Of a DNA stretch of 64,000 nucleotides, positions 39,825 through 48,653 are shown piece by piece (the stretch's first letter is position 1; each line of letters opens with the position of its first letter). A program made the position numbers and the translations under genes. The notes under the pieces were generated by a model, which saw nothing but the letters and a program-made list of their open reading frames with translations, had not been told where the DNA came from and did not search any database. The DNA is from Ilumatobacteraceae bacterium (lineage in GTDB: Bacteria; Actinomycetota; Acidimicrobiia; Acidimicrobiales; Ilumatobacteraceae). The stretch lies in NCBI GenBank assembly GCA_025358075.1, contig JANYKU010000003.1:1-64000 (forward strand), given 5' to 3'.

Positions 39825-41489
39825 CTACGAGCGCTCGGTTTGGTCTCGACCGAGGAGATCGTTGGCAACTCCCCAGCCGATCGAAAGCGCAGCCTCCGAG
39901 CTCGACAACGCATCGACGAAGTCGGCGCCGTCGATGGTGATCAACCTCGTGGGGCAGGTGGCGACGACCGTTGCGGTACGGCCGGTGTTGCGGAGCAAGG
40001 CGATCTCGCCGAACTGGTCGCCGGGCCCGAGCGTTCCGACGCTCCGCCCGGCCCGCGACACCACGACCTCACCTTCGGCGATCACATAGAACAGCTCGCC
40101 GGGATCGCCTTCGGTCACGACCACGTCTCCCGTCGACTTCTCGGCGGTGTCGGACCGCGTCGCCAACTTCTCGAGCGTGGTCGGTGGCAGCGGTGACAAC
40201 AGCGGGATGCGGGTGAGCAAGGCGAGCACTTCGGGCAGGGGTTCGGAGTGATCGTCGATCGATCGGAACTTCGAGAGCAGCACCAGCGAGACCGCCGGCA
40301 GGATCGACCCGACCACGATCAACACAGTGCGCAGACCGAGCGAGGAGATCAAGGCTGGCGCAGCAAGCGATCCGAGGCCGCCCATCGCGATGCCGAACGT
40401 GTAGAGCACGCCGAACACGCGCCCCAGAGTTCGGTCGATACCGAGGCGCTGGATGAGGGTGAAGCCGGCGACGTCGAGGATCGCGTTGCCGACGCCGATG
40501 GTGAGCAAGGCGGCGATGGCGACGACGGTGTTGGGGAGCAGACCGACGACGGCGATCGGGAAGCCCCACAGAACGAGGGCGAGCACGAACGGTTTGGCGA
40601 GTCGTCGGTGCCCGGTCAACGTCACCGCGTACATCGCGCCGACGATTCCGCCGACGCCCATCGCCGCGGCCAGCCAGCCAACACCACTGCTGCCCAAGTG
40701 GATCAGATCGAACGAGACCGACACGAGCAGCACGCCGAGTATCCCGCGAACGAAGATCTGGGCGACGAAGCATCCGACGATGACGGCCATGTCGACGTTG
40801 GCACGGAGCTCCGTGAGGCCACCCATCAAGGCGTCTCGCGGACGATCACGTACCCGTCTCATCGCCTTCGATGGGTCGACGTCGACGTTGATCCCGACGA
40901 CTGCCGACATTCCGCCGAGTGCGGCCAGCGATGACACCGCAACGACGACCCACGGATCGACGCTGAGCAGCAGCAGTGCGGCGAGCGCCGGACCGAGGAA
41001 GGTGACCACTCCTTCCAGCGTTCCCGCGGTGACGTTCATGGCCACCAGCTCTGCGGGAGAACGAGCCACCAATGGGGCCAGCGCGAGGTGCGCAGGACGG
41101 TAGGGCGTGCCGGCGATGCTGTTGAGCGCGATGAGGCCGTAGACCACGGCGGCCGGCGCGTCCGATGCCAGCGCACCGGCGATGGCCAGTTGCGCCGCGG
41201 TCATCACCAAGAAGACGAGGGTGACGACGCGTCGTCGAGGGAAACGGTCTGCGGCCCACGCGCCGAAGGGGAGCGCGACTGCACCGGGAAGGAGGCGGGC
41301 CAACCCGACGAGGCCGACGGCCGACGTACCGCCATGTCGAAACGCCCAGACCGACAGGCCAACCATCAAGATCCCGTCGACCATGAAGTACGCGGCCCAC
41401 CCGAGCTGCAGACGGCGCAGATCCCGTGACCGCATGACATCGACGACGGCCTCGACGCGCCGTCCGAGTGCTCGCCTTCCGTGCGCCAT
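39825..41489 (-). CDS. MFS transporter fused to a cyclic-nucleotide-binding domain
   Basis: A 554-residue fusion. Residues about 20-410 form a twelve-helix MFS transporter (GLARLLPGAVALPFGAWAAD, RFPRRRVVTLVFL loop 2-3 motif). Residues about 425-545 are a cNMP-binding domain: VVVTEGDPGELFYVIAEGEV, LGPGDQFGEIALLRNTGRTATVVA, including the phosphate-cassette-like FGEIALL...RTATV. Transport may be gated by cAMP or cGMP, or the domain may be a divergent sensor. Convergent with the Nramp gene and divergent from the HNH gene. Near-leaderless: TAGGAT lies 8 nt before the ATG and no ribosome site is seen. Confidence 0.87.
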   Translation of the reverse strand: MAHGRRALGRRVEAVVDVMRSRDLRRLQLGWAAYFMVDGILMVGLSVWAFRHGGTSAVGLVGLARLLPGAVALPFGAWAADRFPRRRVVTLVFLVMTAAQLAIAGALASDAPAAVVYGLIALNSIAGTPYRPAHLALAPLVARSPAELVAMNVTAGTLEGVVTFLGPALAALLLLSVDPWVVVAVSSLAALGGMSAVVGINVDVDPSKAMRRVRDRPRDALMGGLTELRANVDMAVIVGCFVAQIFVRGILGVLLVSVSFDLIHLGSSGVGWLAAAMGVGGIVGAMYAVTLTGHRRLAKPFVLALVLWGFPIAVVGLLPNTVVAIAALLTIGVGNAILDVAGFTLIQRLGIDRTLGRVFGVLYTFGIAMGGLGSLAAPALISSLGLRTVLIVVGSILPAVSLVLLSKFRSIDDHSEPLPEVLALLTRIPLLSPLPPTTLEKLATRSDTAEKSTGDVVVTEGDPGELFYVIAEGEVVVSRAGRSVGTLGPGDQFGEIALLRNTGRTATVVATCPTRLITIDGADFVDALSSSEAALSIGWGVANDLLGRDQTERS

Positions 41490-41622
41490 CGGCGCTCATC
41501 CTACGAAGTGCTCGCCAGCGGCCAGACCGTCAGAAGCTCCGTGTGGCACCCCTTGTGTAGCGTGCTCGGTAGCGACTTCCCCGTTGTTCGAACCGTGATC
41601 GTCGGTGTTGAAAGGGGTGGTC

Positions 41623-42843
41623 GTGTCTGTTTGTGGATTGGTCGAGTCGATCGCCGCGGTCGCCCTGCCGTGCGCGGATCAACACGTGATCGAGCGTGTC
41701 CTCACCGACGTACGTCAGGTGCGGGGTTGGTTGGATTCGGTCGAGGTCGCCGCTGCTCGACGTCTGTCGGAGTTGGCGTCGGTGTCGCCGTCGTTGTTTC
41801 CGGAGCAGGTGGTGGCGCATGCGGGTCGGGTGTCGCTGGTCGAGGCGTCGAAGGGGTTTGACCGGGCCAAGACCACCGCGGCGATGCCTGAGTTGCGCGC
41901 GGTGTTGGAGCAGGGTGCTGCGTCGGCGGCGCATGTTGATGTAGTCACTCGGGCGTTGCGGCCGCTCTCGGTCGAGCACAGGCAACGGTTGGCCGAGCGT
42001 GGTCGGGTGTTGGCTGAAGCGGCGGCGGAGCTACCGTGTGATGACTTTGCCCGGGTGGTGCGTAGCGAGGTTCGCCGGATCTGCGCCGACGACGGCATCG
42101 ATCGCCTGGCGCGGCAGCGGCGGGCGACGAGCCTGCGCACCTGGGTTGATCGTGAGTCGGGGATGTGGTGTCTGCGTGGCGAGTTCGACCCGGAGACCGG
42201 GGCGATCCTCGATCGCAGGTTACGTAACACCGTCGAGACCCTGTTCCGTGACCGCACTCCCGAGACGTGTCCGACGGATCCGGTGCTGCGCCAGCAGCAT
42301 TTGCGGGCGTTGGCACTGTACGGATTGACCGCCGGTAAACCGGCCAAAGGTCGGGCTCGAACCCGGATCGATGTGTCGTTGTTGATCGACATCGGCACCT
42401 TGGTCAATGGTGTGCATGATGGTTCGGTGATCGATGTTGGGGTGCCGGTCGAGTTGCCGGTGGAAACGTTGCGACGGATGGTGTGTTGTGCGGAGGTGAT
42501 CGTGCCGATCATCGTTGCCGCCGACGACACGTCGTTGTATCTGGGTCGCGAATCTCGAGTTGCCAATCGGGCGCAGCGCCGGGCGTTGCGGGTGATGTAT
42601 CGGGGGTGTGCGATTCCGGGGTGTTCGGCAGCGTTCGATGATTGCGACATCCATCATCTGCGCTGGTACCGCAATGGTGGTCGATCCGATATCGACAACT
42701 TTCTACCGTTGTGTCACCGGCATCATCACTGTGTTCATGAGGGCGGCTGGAAACTGGCTCTCGACGCTCGCCGCAACCTGACCATCGCCTACCCCGACGG
42801 CCAAATCATGACCACCGGACCACCCAAGATCAGAGGCCGATGA
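41623..42843 (+). CDS. DUF222/HNH endonuclease-domain protein (13E12-type)
   Basis: A 406-residue actinobacterial protein: DUF222 at about 1-300 and a C-terminal HNH motif (DCDIHHLRWYRNGGRSDIDN, then LCHRHHHCVHEGG). These genes are multicopy in many actinobacterial genomes and resemble the M. tuberculosis 13E12 repeat family; nuclease activity is presumed but the role is unclear. GTG at 41623 is chosen because AAAGGGG lies 5 nt upstream. Codon use is richer in TTG, GTT and CGG-type codons than its neighbours, hinting at transfer or a different expression history. Confidence 0.88.
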   Translation: MSVCGLVESIAAVALPCADQHVIERVLTDVRQVRGWLDSVEVAAARRLSELASVSPSLFPEQVVAHAGRVSLVEASKGFDRAKTTAAMPELRAVLEQGAASAAHVDVVTRALRPLSVEHRQRLAERGRVLAEAAAELPCDDFARVVRSEVRRICADDGIDRLARQRRATSLRTWVDRESGMWCLRGEFDPETGAILDRRLRNTVETLFRDRTPETCPTDPVLRQQHLRALALYGLTAGKPAKGRARTRIDVSLLIDIGTLVNGVHDGSVIDVGVPVELPVETLRRMVCCAEVIVPIIVAADDTSLYLGRESRVANRAQRRALRVMYRGCAIPGCSAAFDDCDIHHLRWYRNGGRSDIDNFLPLCHRHHHCVHEGGWKLALDARRNLTIAYPDGQIMTTGPPKIRGR

Positions 42844-42853
42844 ACCGGCTGGA

Positions 42854-43144
42854 TCATTGTCGAGAAGATCTTCGGAGTACCCGTTGCCACAGCCGGCGCT
42901 TGGGCGGGGTCCAATCGCGGAATGCGTCGAGCAGTGCTTGGCGGCCGGGATCGGAAAGGTTCTGCTCGGAGATCGACCCGAGGGCCAGAACCGTCTCGCG
43001 GATCTGCTCCACGTACTCCGTGCACCCGTCGCAGAGGGCCAGGTGCTGGTCGAAGCGTTGTCGAAGTTCGGGTGACATCGTGCCGTCGAGGTACTCGGTC
43101 ACGATCTCGACGAGCTCGATGCAGGTCAGCGGAGCCGCGGTCAT
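42854..43144 (-). CDS. zinc-finger anti-sigma factor (zf-HC2)
   Basis: A 96-residue anti-sigma factor of the zf-HC2 (ZAS) type: IVTEYLDGTM then the metal motif FDQHLALCDGC (H-x3-C-x2-C) with an upstream Cys (LTCIEL). It lacks a transmembrane segment, so it is a soluble redox- or zinc-responsive inhibitor rather than a membrane sensor. Its start overlaps the sigma factor stop by 4 nt, giving stoichiometric production. Confidence 0.87.
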   Translation of the reverse strand: MTAAPLTCIELVEIVTEYLDGTMSPELRQRFDQHLALCDGCTEYVEQIRETVLALGSISEQNLSDPGRQALLDAFRDWTPPKRRLWQRVLRRSSRQ

Positions 43145-43815
43145 TGCGTCACCTCGTTCTGCGCTGGGTCACCGAAGTAGACCTCGAGGTCGCGCCGCAC
43201 CGCGCTACGCGCCCGATGCAGCAAGATGCGCTGGTTGCCCGGTGAGAGGTCGAGCAAGGTGCACACTTCGGCGGGCTCCAAGCCGTCGACGTCACGCAGG
43301 GCGATCACCGCTCGCTGACGTTCCGGAAGATTTTCAAGACTGGAGTCAATCACGGCACGTGTTTCATTCGCCAGAAGCTCGGCCTCCGGTGTCGGCCACG
43401 GTGTCGGCGGCTGGCGCCATCCGCTGGCGTTTGGTTCGTTGGGTCCGTGGAAGCGTTCCGGGTCGACGGTCGGGCCGCCGTCGTCTCGGAACGCCGATGA
43501 GAATGGCACGACACGTTGATCCTTCACGCCTCTCGTCTTGGCCATGTTGAGCACGATCTGAAAGACCCAGGTCCGCAACGATGAGCGGCCTTCGAAGCCG
43601 TCGATGCCACGCAGCGCAGCGATCCAACTCTCTTGCACGACGTCCTCGGCGGACTCGCGAGTCGCGACGTGCATACGGGCCAGCCGCAACATCGCCGGAG
43701 ACCATTCATCGACGAGTCGAGCGAACAAGCGCTCGTTGCCGGAGCGCAATGCCGCGATGATGTCCGCGTCGCTACGTCCCTTCACGTCGTCGCGCTTCGT
43801 CCCGATTTTCCTCAC
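43141..43815 (-). CDS. ECF RNA polymerase sigma factor
   Basis: A 224-residue ECF sigma factor. Region 2 (LFARLVDEWSPAMLRLARMH; ESAEDVVQESWIAALRGI) includes the -10-reading and core-binding helices; region 4 (LPERQRAVIALRDVDGLEPAEV, LLHRARSAVRRDL) reads the -35. GTG at 43815 is a working choice; a TTG at 43833 and a GTG at 43785 are also in frame and none has a clear ribosome site. Paired with the soluble zinc anti-sigma downstream. The divergent secreted beta-propeller gene has an ECF-like promoter and may be a target. Confidence 0.88.
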   Translation of the reverse strand: MRKIGTKRDDVKGRSDADIIAALRSGNERLFARLVDEWSPAMLRLARMHVATRESAEDVVQESWIAALRGIDGFEGRSSLRTWVFQIVLNMAKTRGVKDQRVVPFSSAFRDDGGPTVDPERFHGPNEPNASGWRQPPTPWPTPEAELLANETRAVIDSSLENLPERQRAVIALRDVDGLEPAEVCTLLDLSPGNQRILLHRARSAVRRDLEVYFGDPAQNEVTQ

Positions 43816-43875
43816 GCGCCGGAACGGTAGCAACGCTCATCTTGCAGACGGCGTCGCCTTCGGCGCGTGACACTC

Positions 43876-43904
43876 GGCAACTTTTTTTGGCGACCGCGCG
43901 TAAC
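43876..43904 (+). promoter_or_regulatory. ECF-type promoter candidate of the propeller gene
   Basis: GGCAAC (43876-43881), a 17-nt spacer that includes a run of seven T, and CGTAAC (43899-43904) fit the GGAAC-N16/17-CGTx style of ECF-dependent promoters. Transcription would start about 50 nt before the ATG at 43964. The adjacent ECF sigma factor is the obvious candidate. Confidence 0.35.
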
Positions 43905-43963
43905 GCCGACAACTTCGTCACGACAGACGTGGCAAAGCAACACGACTCATGGAGGTCTCACAC

Positions 43964-45125
43964 ATGCATTCACTCACCCGACTCTTTTCTGCAGGCGCGC
44001 TCGCCGCGGCCGCGTTCGGCGTTCTGGCCCAGCCCGCGTTTGCGAAGGGCAGAGACGATCATCACGCTCGCGATCAACGCGCTGTGTTCGTCCCGACCAA
44101 CGAAGCCACCGGCAACCACATCGTCGCCTACGACCGTGGCAGCGATGGAAACCTCACGTTCGCGGCGAGCTTTGCCACCGGCGGGCAGGGCGGTTCTCTC
44201 AGTGGCGCGGCGGTCGACAAGCTGGCCTCGCAGGGCTCGCTGACCTACGACTCGAGCCACCACCTGCTCTACGCGGTCAACGCAGGCAGCAACACCGTCT
44301 CCGTGTTCAGAGCCGACGGGTTCGCAGCTCTCGCTCCGTCAGTTGATCAGCTCTGGAGGCACGTTCCCGGTGAGCGTTGCCACCTACGGCAACCTGGTCT
44401 ACGTGCTGAACGCACGAAACGGTGGCACCATCCAGGGCTTCCGAGTCGATGACGGCCACCTGCACGCCATCCGCAATTCGAACCGGTCATTGGGCCTGGC
44501 GATCATCACTGGGGGAACCGAGTTCCTCAACACCCCCGGCCAGGTCAGCTTCACCCCTGACGGTGCCCACCTGATCGTCACGACCAAGGCCAATGGCAGC
44601 CACATCGACGTCTTCGGCGTCGGCCACGACGGTCGAGTGTCTGATTCGTTCGTCGCCAATTCGTCGACCACACCCGTGCCGTTCGGTATCGCGTTCGATG
44701 CAGCAGGCCACCTCGCCATCGCCCAAGCCGGCGGCAGCACAGTGGCAACGTACGACGTCAACGCCGACTCGACGATCAGCCCGATCGACACGTTGGCCGA
44801 CGGCCAGGCAGCCCTGTGCTGGATCGCCGCAGCGGACGGTTCGTTCTATGTTGCCAATGCCGGCGGCGATGGCACGGGTACGAACGGAAGCATCAGCGGG
44901 TACCGCGTCGACTCCAACGGACAGCTGACCGTGTTCACGACGTCGTTCACCGACAAGGGCGCGACTGACCTGACGGTGAGCCCAGACGGTGGCTATCTCT
45001 ACGCGGACACCGGCGCAAGCGGCATCGTCGACGGCTTTGCCATCAATTCCGACGGCACCCTGCACGCCCTCACACCGGTCTCGGTGCCGGGCGGTGCCGA
45101 TCTCGAGGGAATTGTGGCCATCTGA
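43964..45125 (+). pseudogene. secreted beta-propeller (lactonase/YncE-like), one-base frameshift
   Basis: The product has a signal peptide ending AQPAFA and YncE/6-phosphogluconolactonase-like blades (HHLLYAVNAGSNTVSVF, YGNLVYVLNA, SFTPDGAHLIVTT, TVSPDGGYLYADTG). The frame breaks near 44318-44322 (GGGTT): dropping one base there restores a continuous 386-residue protein through DGSQLSLRQLISSGG. So it is either a recently broken gene or a one-base sequence error. GGAGG lies 8 nt before the ATG. Likely exported; the role is unclear (lactone hydrolysis or surface scaffold). Divergent from the ECF sigma gene. Confidence 0.75.
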
Positions 45126-45164
45126 GCCACCCTGAGTCCGAGCAATCACTGCTGAAGCGGAGCG

Positions 45165-45202
45165 GCGCCTGCGAGGGCGCTGATCCGTAGCGCGTCGGCG
45201 CT
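45165..45202. terminator. two small hairpins between convergent genes
   Basis: GCGCC-N6-GGCGC (45165-45180) and AGCGC-GTCG-GCGCT (45189-45202) are two adjacent 5-bp GC-rich stems in the 80-bp gap between the convergent propeller and monooxygenase genes; likely a bidirectional terminator. Confidence 0.4.
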
Positions 45203-45205
45203 CAG

Positions 45206-46437
45206 CTACATCCGGTCGATCGGCAATCCGAAGCGGGCCTGTGTGACTGTGCGGGCGCGGAAGTCGAACTGGTGGATGGAGTTGGAGCGGAACGCGCAGA
45301 GGTCGCGCCAGTAGCGCTGCATGCGTCGGTCATCGAGGGAAGACCCAGAGCCTGCCGTTCGGAACAACAGCTCGCCGGCCTCCCACGACAATCTGGCTGC
45401 AGTCTGAACCATGCCGTACAGGCGCCAATGATCTTCCGACGAGACCGGCCGACCAGTCTCGACCGCGTTGCCGGCCAGTTCCATGTACAGCTCGCCGGAG
45501 CGCATCATGATCGCGTGAGCGGCGTCGACCCAGCCGAGCGCCATGCCGAAGGAGCGCTGATAGTCGGGGTCCATGCATCGCTTCGTGGAACTGTTTCCAC
45601 TCATCGAAACGGTCACGGTCGTGCCGAGCATCTCTTCGTACTCATCGATCATCGCTCGTGCCGCACCGACCTGCACAACGGTCAGCTCCGAGATGGCAAA
45701 CCCCATGAAGCCGCCGGCATACATCGGGTTGCCATGGATCTCCGCGCCGGGCAGCAGCTCGGTGGTCATCGGCCATTCACCGAGGAACTGCGGAACCGAC
45801 GATGTGTGGTGGGTCGGCACGAAGGCATCGTCGATGACGACGCTGTTGGATCCCGATCCCTTCAGGCCGATGAGGTCGCCCCAGTCGTCGGGCACCTCGT
45901 AGCCGTCGCGGGGGACAACCACCAGCAGGGTCTCGGCGGGGTCAGACCCTTCGACGTCGGCCAGGCCCATGAAATGGGTGGAGTACGGAACGCCCGATGC
46001 GTAGCGCCACTGACTCGGTAGCCGCCATCGACGGGGTGTGCCGGTCGGGTGCCGGGGAAGTTGCCGACGCTCAACGGGGCGACGAAATGTCCGTCAGGGC
46101 CGGCGATCTCGGCCTGAGCCTCCTGCGAGAACGACGAGCCGAGCTGCAGCGCGTGCCCGGCGCCGAGGCACAGCATCCAACCGGTGGACGGGCAGCCTCG
46201 GGCGATCTCGATGATCGTTCGGTAGAAGGTCTGGATGTCGAACTCGTAGCCGCCGAACATGCGCGGTTGCAGGATGCGGTAGAAGCCGGCCTCGACGAAC
46301 GCGTCGTGCATGTCCTTCGAGTAGCGACTGTTGGCCTCGGTGTGGGCTTGATCGTCGCGGAGACGGGACCGCAACCCGACCGCTCGGGCCACCATCTGAT
46401 CGGGTCGGAGGCCTGGTTCGGGCACGTCGAAGCTCAT
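45206..46437 (-). pseudogene. flavin-dependent monooxygenase of acyl-CoA dehydrogenase fold, frameshifted
   Basis: Together the two frames give a roughly 410-residue protein like HsaA/p-hydroxyphenylacetate hydroxylase oxygenases: N-domain (AGFYRILQPRMFGGYEFD, GCPSTGWMLCLGAGHALQ), central beta domain, C-terminal helices (HWRLYGMVQTAARLSWEAG, GSGSSLDDRRMQRYWRDL). Near 46008-46015 one base is missing: the upstream frame runs into noise after DGGYRVSG, while the correct continuation WRYASGVPYSTHFMG is in the next frame. Such enzymes use FMNH2/FADH2 from a separate reductase to hydroxylate phenols or steroid catabolites. The ATG follows TAAGGT at 6 nt (leaderless). Confidence 0.75.
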
Positions 46438-46443
46438 CGGGTG

Positions 46444-46449
46444 ACCTTA
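46444..46449 (-). promoter_or_regulatory. TAAGGT -10 element, leaderless candidate
   Basis: On the minus strand TAAGGT fits TANNNT and ends 6 nt before the ATG of the monooxygenase gene, which has no Shine-Dalgarno. TTGATC further upstream is at 20-bp spacing, longer than ideal. Confidence 0.4.
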
Positions 46450-46492
46450 GGCATAGCTACATTCGACTCGATCAACGGAAACGGAGGACTGC

Positions 46493-47026
46493 GTGGACAA
46501 CGGGATCGTCGTGCGACGGGTCACCCTCGCAGCGGGCCTCGCTCGGGCGCTGGCCGATGTGTTGATCGACTGTGTCGAAGGCGGCGCATCCGTGGGCTTC
46601 ATGCTCCCGCTCGAGCCGGAACGGGCCGAGTCGTATTGGTCGGCCACGCTCGACAGCGCGTCGCGCGGCGAGCGAATCCTGCTGGTAGCCGAGGACGTCG
46701 ACGCGGGTGCGGTGGTAGGTACGGTCCAAGTGATCCTCACCACACAGGAGAACCAACCTCATCGTGGTGAGATCTCCAAGATGTTGGTGCATCGTCGAGC
46801 TCGGCGACGCGGGGTCGGCGAAGCGCTGATGCGCGAGGCGGAGGCAGCTGCGCTCCAAGCAGGCAGAACACTGTTGGTGCTCGACACGGCAAGTGCCGAT
46901 GCCGAACGTCTCTACGATCGTCTCGGCTGGAAGCGAGTCGGTTCGATCCCCGACTATGCGCTGTGGCCGGACGGTGGCTTGGTCGACACGATCATCTTCT
47001 ACAAAGACCTGACGACTCGCGCCTGA
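46493..47026 (+). CDS. GNAT-family N-acetyltransferase
   Basis: A 177-residue acetyltransferase: acetyl-CoA pyrophosphate-binding motif A in EISKMLVHRRARRRGVGEALM (R-x2-G-x-G/A style), followed by LLVLDTASADAERLYDRLGW and the closing strand SIPDYALWPDGGLVDTIIFYK. It resembles small-molecule (amino acid, aminoglycoside-like) acetylators. GTG start with GGAGG 5 nt before it. Monocistronic, divergent from the monooxygenase and convergent with the fucose-operon SDR. Confidence 0.88.
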   Translation: MDNGIVVRRVTLAAGLARALADVLIDCVEGGASVGFMLPLEPERAESYWSATLDSASRGERILLVAEDVDAGAVVGTVQVILTTQENQPHRGEISKMLVHRRARRRGVGEALMREAEAAALQAGRTLLVLDTASADAERLYDRLGWKRVGSIPDYALWPDGGLVDTIIFYKDLTTRA

Positions 47027-47040
47027 CGGTGCCCGCAGAC

Positions 47041-47796
47041 TCAGCGCGGGCGTATGCGAAGCCCGGCCATTCCACCGTCGACGGCAATGGACGTTCCGGT
47101 TGTGGCACTCGCTGATGGTCCGGCGAGGTAGAGGACCGCTGCGGCGACCTCGTCGGCGGTCACGAGCCGGCCGGCCGGTTGACGAGCCTCCAGTGCGGTG
47201 CGCTCCGCCGTGGGGTCGTCGGCCTTGTCGAGGAGGCGTCCGATCCACGGTGTGTCGGTCGTGCCGGGGTTCACGCAGTTGACTCGGATGCCCTCGTGAA
47301 GATGATCTGCCGCCATAGCGAGCGTCAACGAGAGAACGGCACCTTTGCTGGCGCTGTAGAGAGCCCGTTCGGGCAACCCGGCCGTTGCTGCGATCGAGCA
47401 GGTGTTGACGATGGCGGCGTGCGAGGACTGGCGGAGGTGTGGCAGCGCCGACCGGACGACGCGCACCATTCCGAACACGTTGACGTCGAACACGCGGCGC
47501 CATTCATCGAGCGGGTTGGTCTCGACGGTGCCCTGCGCACCGATCCCCGCGTTGTTGATGACGATGTCGAGCCCGCCGAGACTCGTGGACGCAGCCGACA
47601 CGGCCGCGGCAACCGACTCGTCGTCGCTCACGTCGGCGACGAACCCAACTGCTGCGGCGGGCGCAGTGGATGGATCGAGGTCGAGCACGGCCACCGATGC
47701 GCCGCGGGCCAGTGCCCCGGACGCGATGGCGTGACCGATCCCGGACCCGCCTCCGGTGACGAGGACGCGCAGGCCGTTGAAGTCGTCGATGGTCAT
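47041..47796 (-). CDS. SDR, probable 2-keto-3-deoxy-L-fuconate dehydrogenase
   Basis: A 251-residue SDR: cofactor motif VTGGGSGIGHAIA, Asp in VLDLDPS (NAD preference), NNAG motif INNAGIGAQG, catalytic Ser in NTCSIAATAG and YSASKGAVL. The family and the position behind a fuconate-dehydratase-like gene match 2-keto-3-deoxy-L-fuconate 4-dehydrogenase of the non-phosphorylative L-fucose route. ATGA overlap couples it to the amidohydrolase. It is the last gene of the minus-strand operon. Specificity is inferred from context. Confidence 0.82.
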   Translation of the reverse strand: MTIDDFNGLRVLVTGGGSGIGHAIASGALARGASVAVLDLDPSTAPAAAVGFVADVSDDESVAAAVSAASTSLGGLDIVINNAGIGAQGTVETNPLDEWRRVFDVNVFGMVRVVRSALPHLRQSSHAAIVNTCSIAATAGLPERALYSASKGAVLSLTLAMAADHLHEGIRVNCVNPGTTDTPWIGRLLDKADDPTAERTALEARQPAGRLVTADEVAAAVLYLAGPSASATTGTSIAVDGGMAGLRIRPR

Positions 47797-48653
47797 GATT
47801 GCTCCTCGTGAAGTGAATACACCGTTGTTGAATTGCCACCGAATACGGCGGCTTGCTCGTCGGGCGACAGCATCGATGTGAGACCCATGATCAAGGCGAC
47901 GACGCGGTCGTAGGTGGCTGCCACGGTGCACACCGGCCAATCGCTGCCGAACATCAGCCGCGACGGCCCGAAGGCGGCGAGGGCGTGGTCGACGTATGGG
48001 CGAAGTTGGTCGTCGGTCCACGTCGCCCAGTTGGCTTCGGTGACGAGCCCGGACAGTTTGGCGGTGACGTTTGGGCGGCGGGCGAGCTCGGCGATTCCAC
48101 CTGCCCAGGGTTCCCATTGATTTCGGGCAATGTTCGGCTTGGCGAGGTGGTCGATGACGAATGTTCCTTCGTCCACCGTCGAGACCGCTTCGATTGTGGC
48201 GTCGACCTGATGCGGCAGGATCAACAGGTCGTGCACGAGGTCGTGCGCGGCGACAGCACGAAGCCCGGCCACCACGTCGGGACGACTGAGCCAGTTCGGG
48301 TCGGTCTCGTATTGCACGAGGCTGCGCACGCCGACGAGCCAGCGCCCGCTGGCCCGGCTCTGCAGCCGATCGAGCCGCTCGCCGACGTCGGGTGCCGCGA
48401 CATCGACGTAGCCGACGACTCCGGCGATCAACGGTTCGAGCTCGGCGCGGTCGAGCAGTTCTTCGGTCTCGGTGATGTCGGCGACGGTCTGCACGACAAC
48501 GGTGCCATCGACGTCGTGACCGGCGAGCGCTGTGGTCAGCTCGGTGACGCCGAAGTTTCGTCGAAGGGGCGCCATCTCCGCCCCCACCATCCATGGCTGC
48601 GGGCGGGCAGCCAGATCCCAGAGATGGTGATGGGCATCGATGCGAAGCGTCAT
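47793..48653 (-). CDS. amidohydrolase-2 family lactonase, probable L-fuconolactonase
   Basis: A 286-residue metal-dependent TIM-barrel hydrolase: [11 protein letters not shown] (H-x-H metal ligands), a central [10 protein letters not shown] and the C-terminal MFGSDWPVC with the catalytic Asp. COG3618 relatives include L-fuconolactone and L-rhamnono-lactone hydrolases. Here it lies between the fuconate dehydratase-like and SDR genes, each overlapped by ATGA, so it would open L-fuconolactone to L-fuconate. Confidence 0.85.
   Translation of the reverse strand: MTLRIDAHHHLWDLAARPQPWMVGAEMAPLRRNFGVTELTTALAGHDVDGTVVVQTVADITETEELLDRAELEPLIAGVVGYVDVAAPDVGERLDRLQSRASGRWLVGVRSLVQYETDPNWLSRPDVVAGLRAVAAHDLVHDLLILPHQVDATIEAVSTVDEGTFVIDHLAKPNIARNQWEPWAGGIAELARRPNVTAKLSGLVTEANWATWTDDQLRPYVDHALAAFGPSRLMFGSDWPVCTVAATYDRVVALIMGLTSMLSPDEQAAVFGGNSTTVYSLHEEQS

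Noticed and set aside
43854-43888. CGCC-TTC-GGCG hairpin followed by a T7 run as a terminator
   Set aside because: The T-run is about 17 nt beyond a 4-bp stem and lies between divergent promoters; it fits better as part of an ECF promoter spacer.
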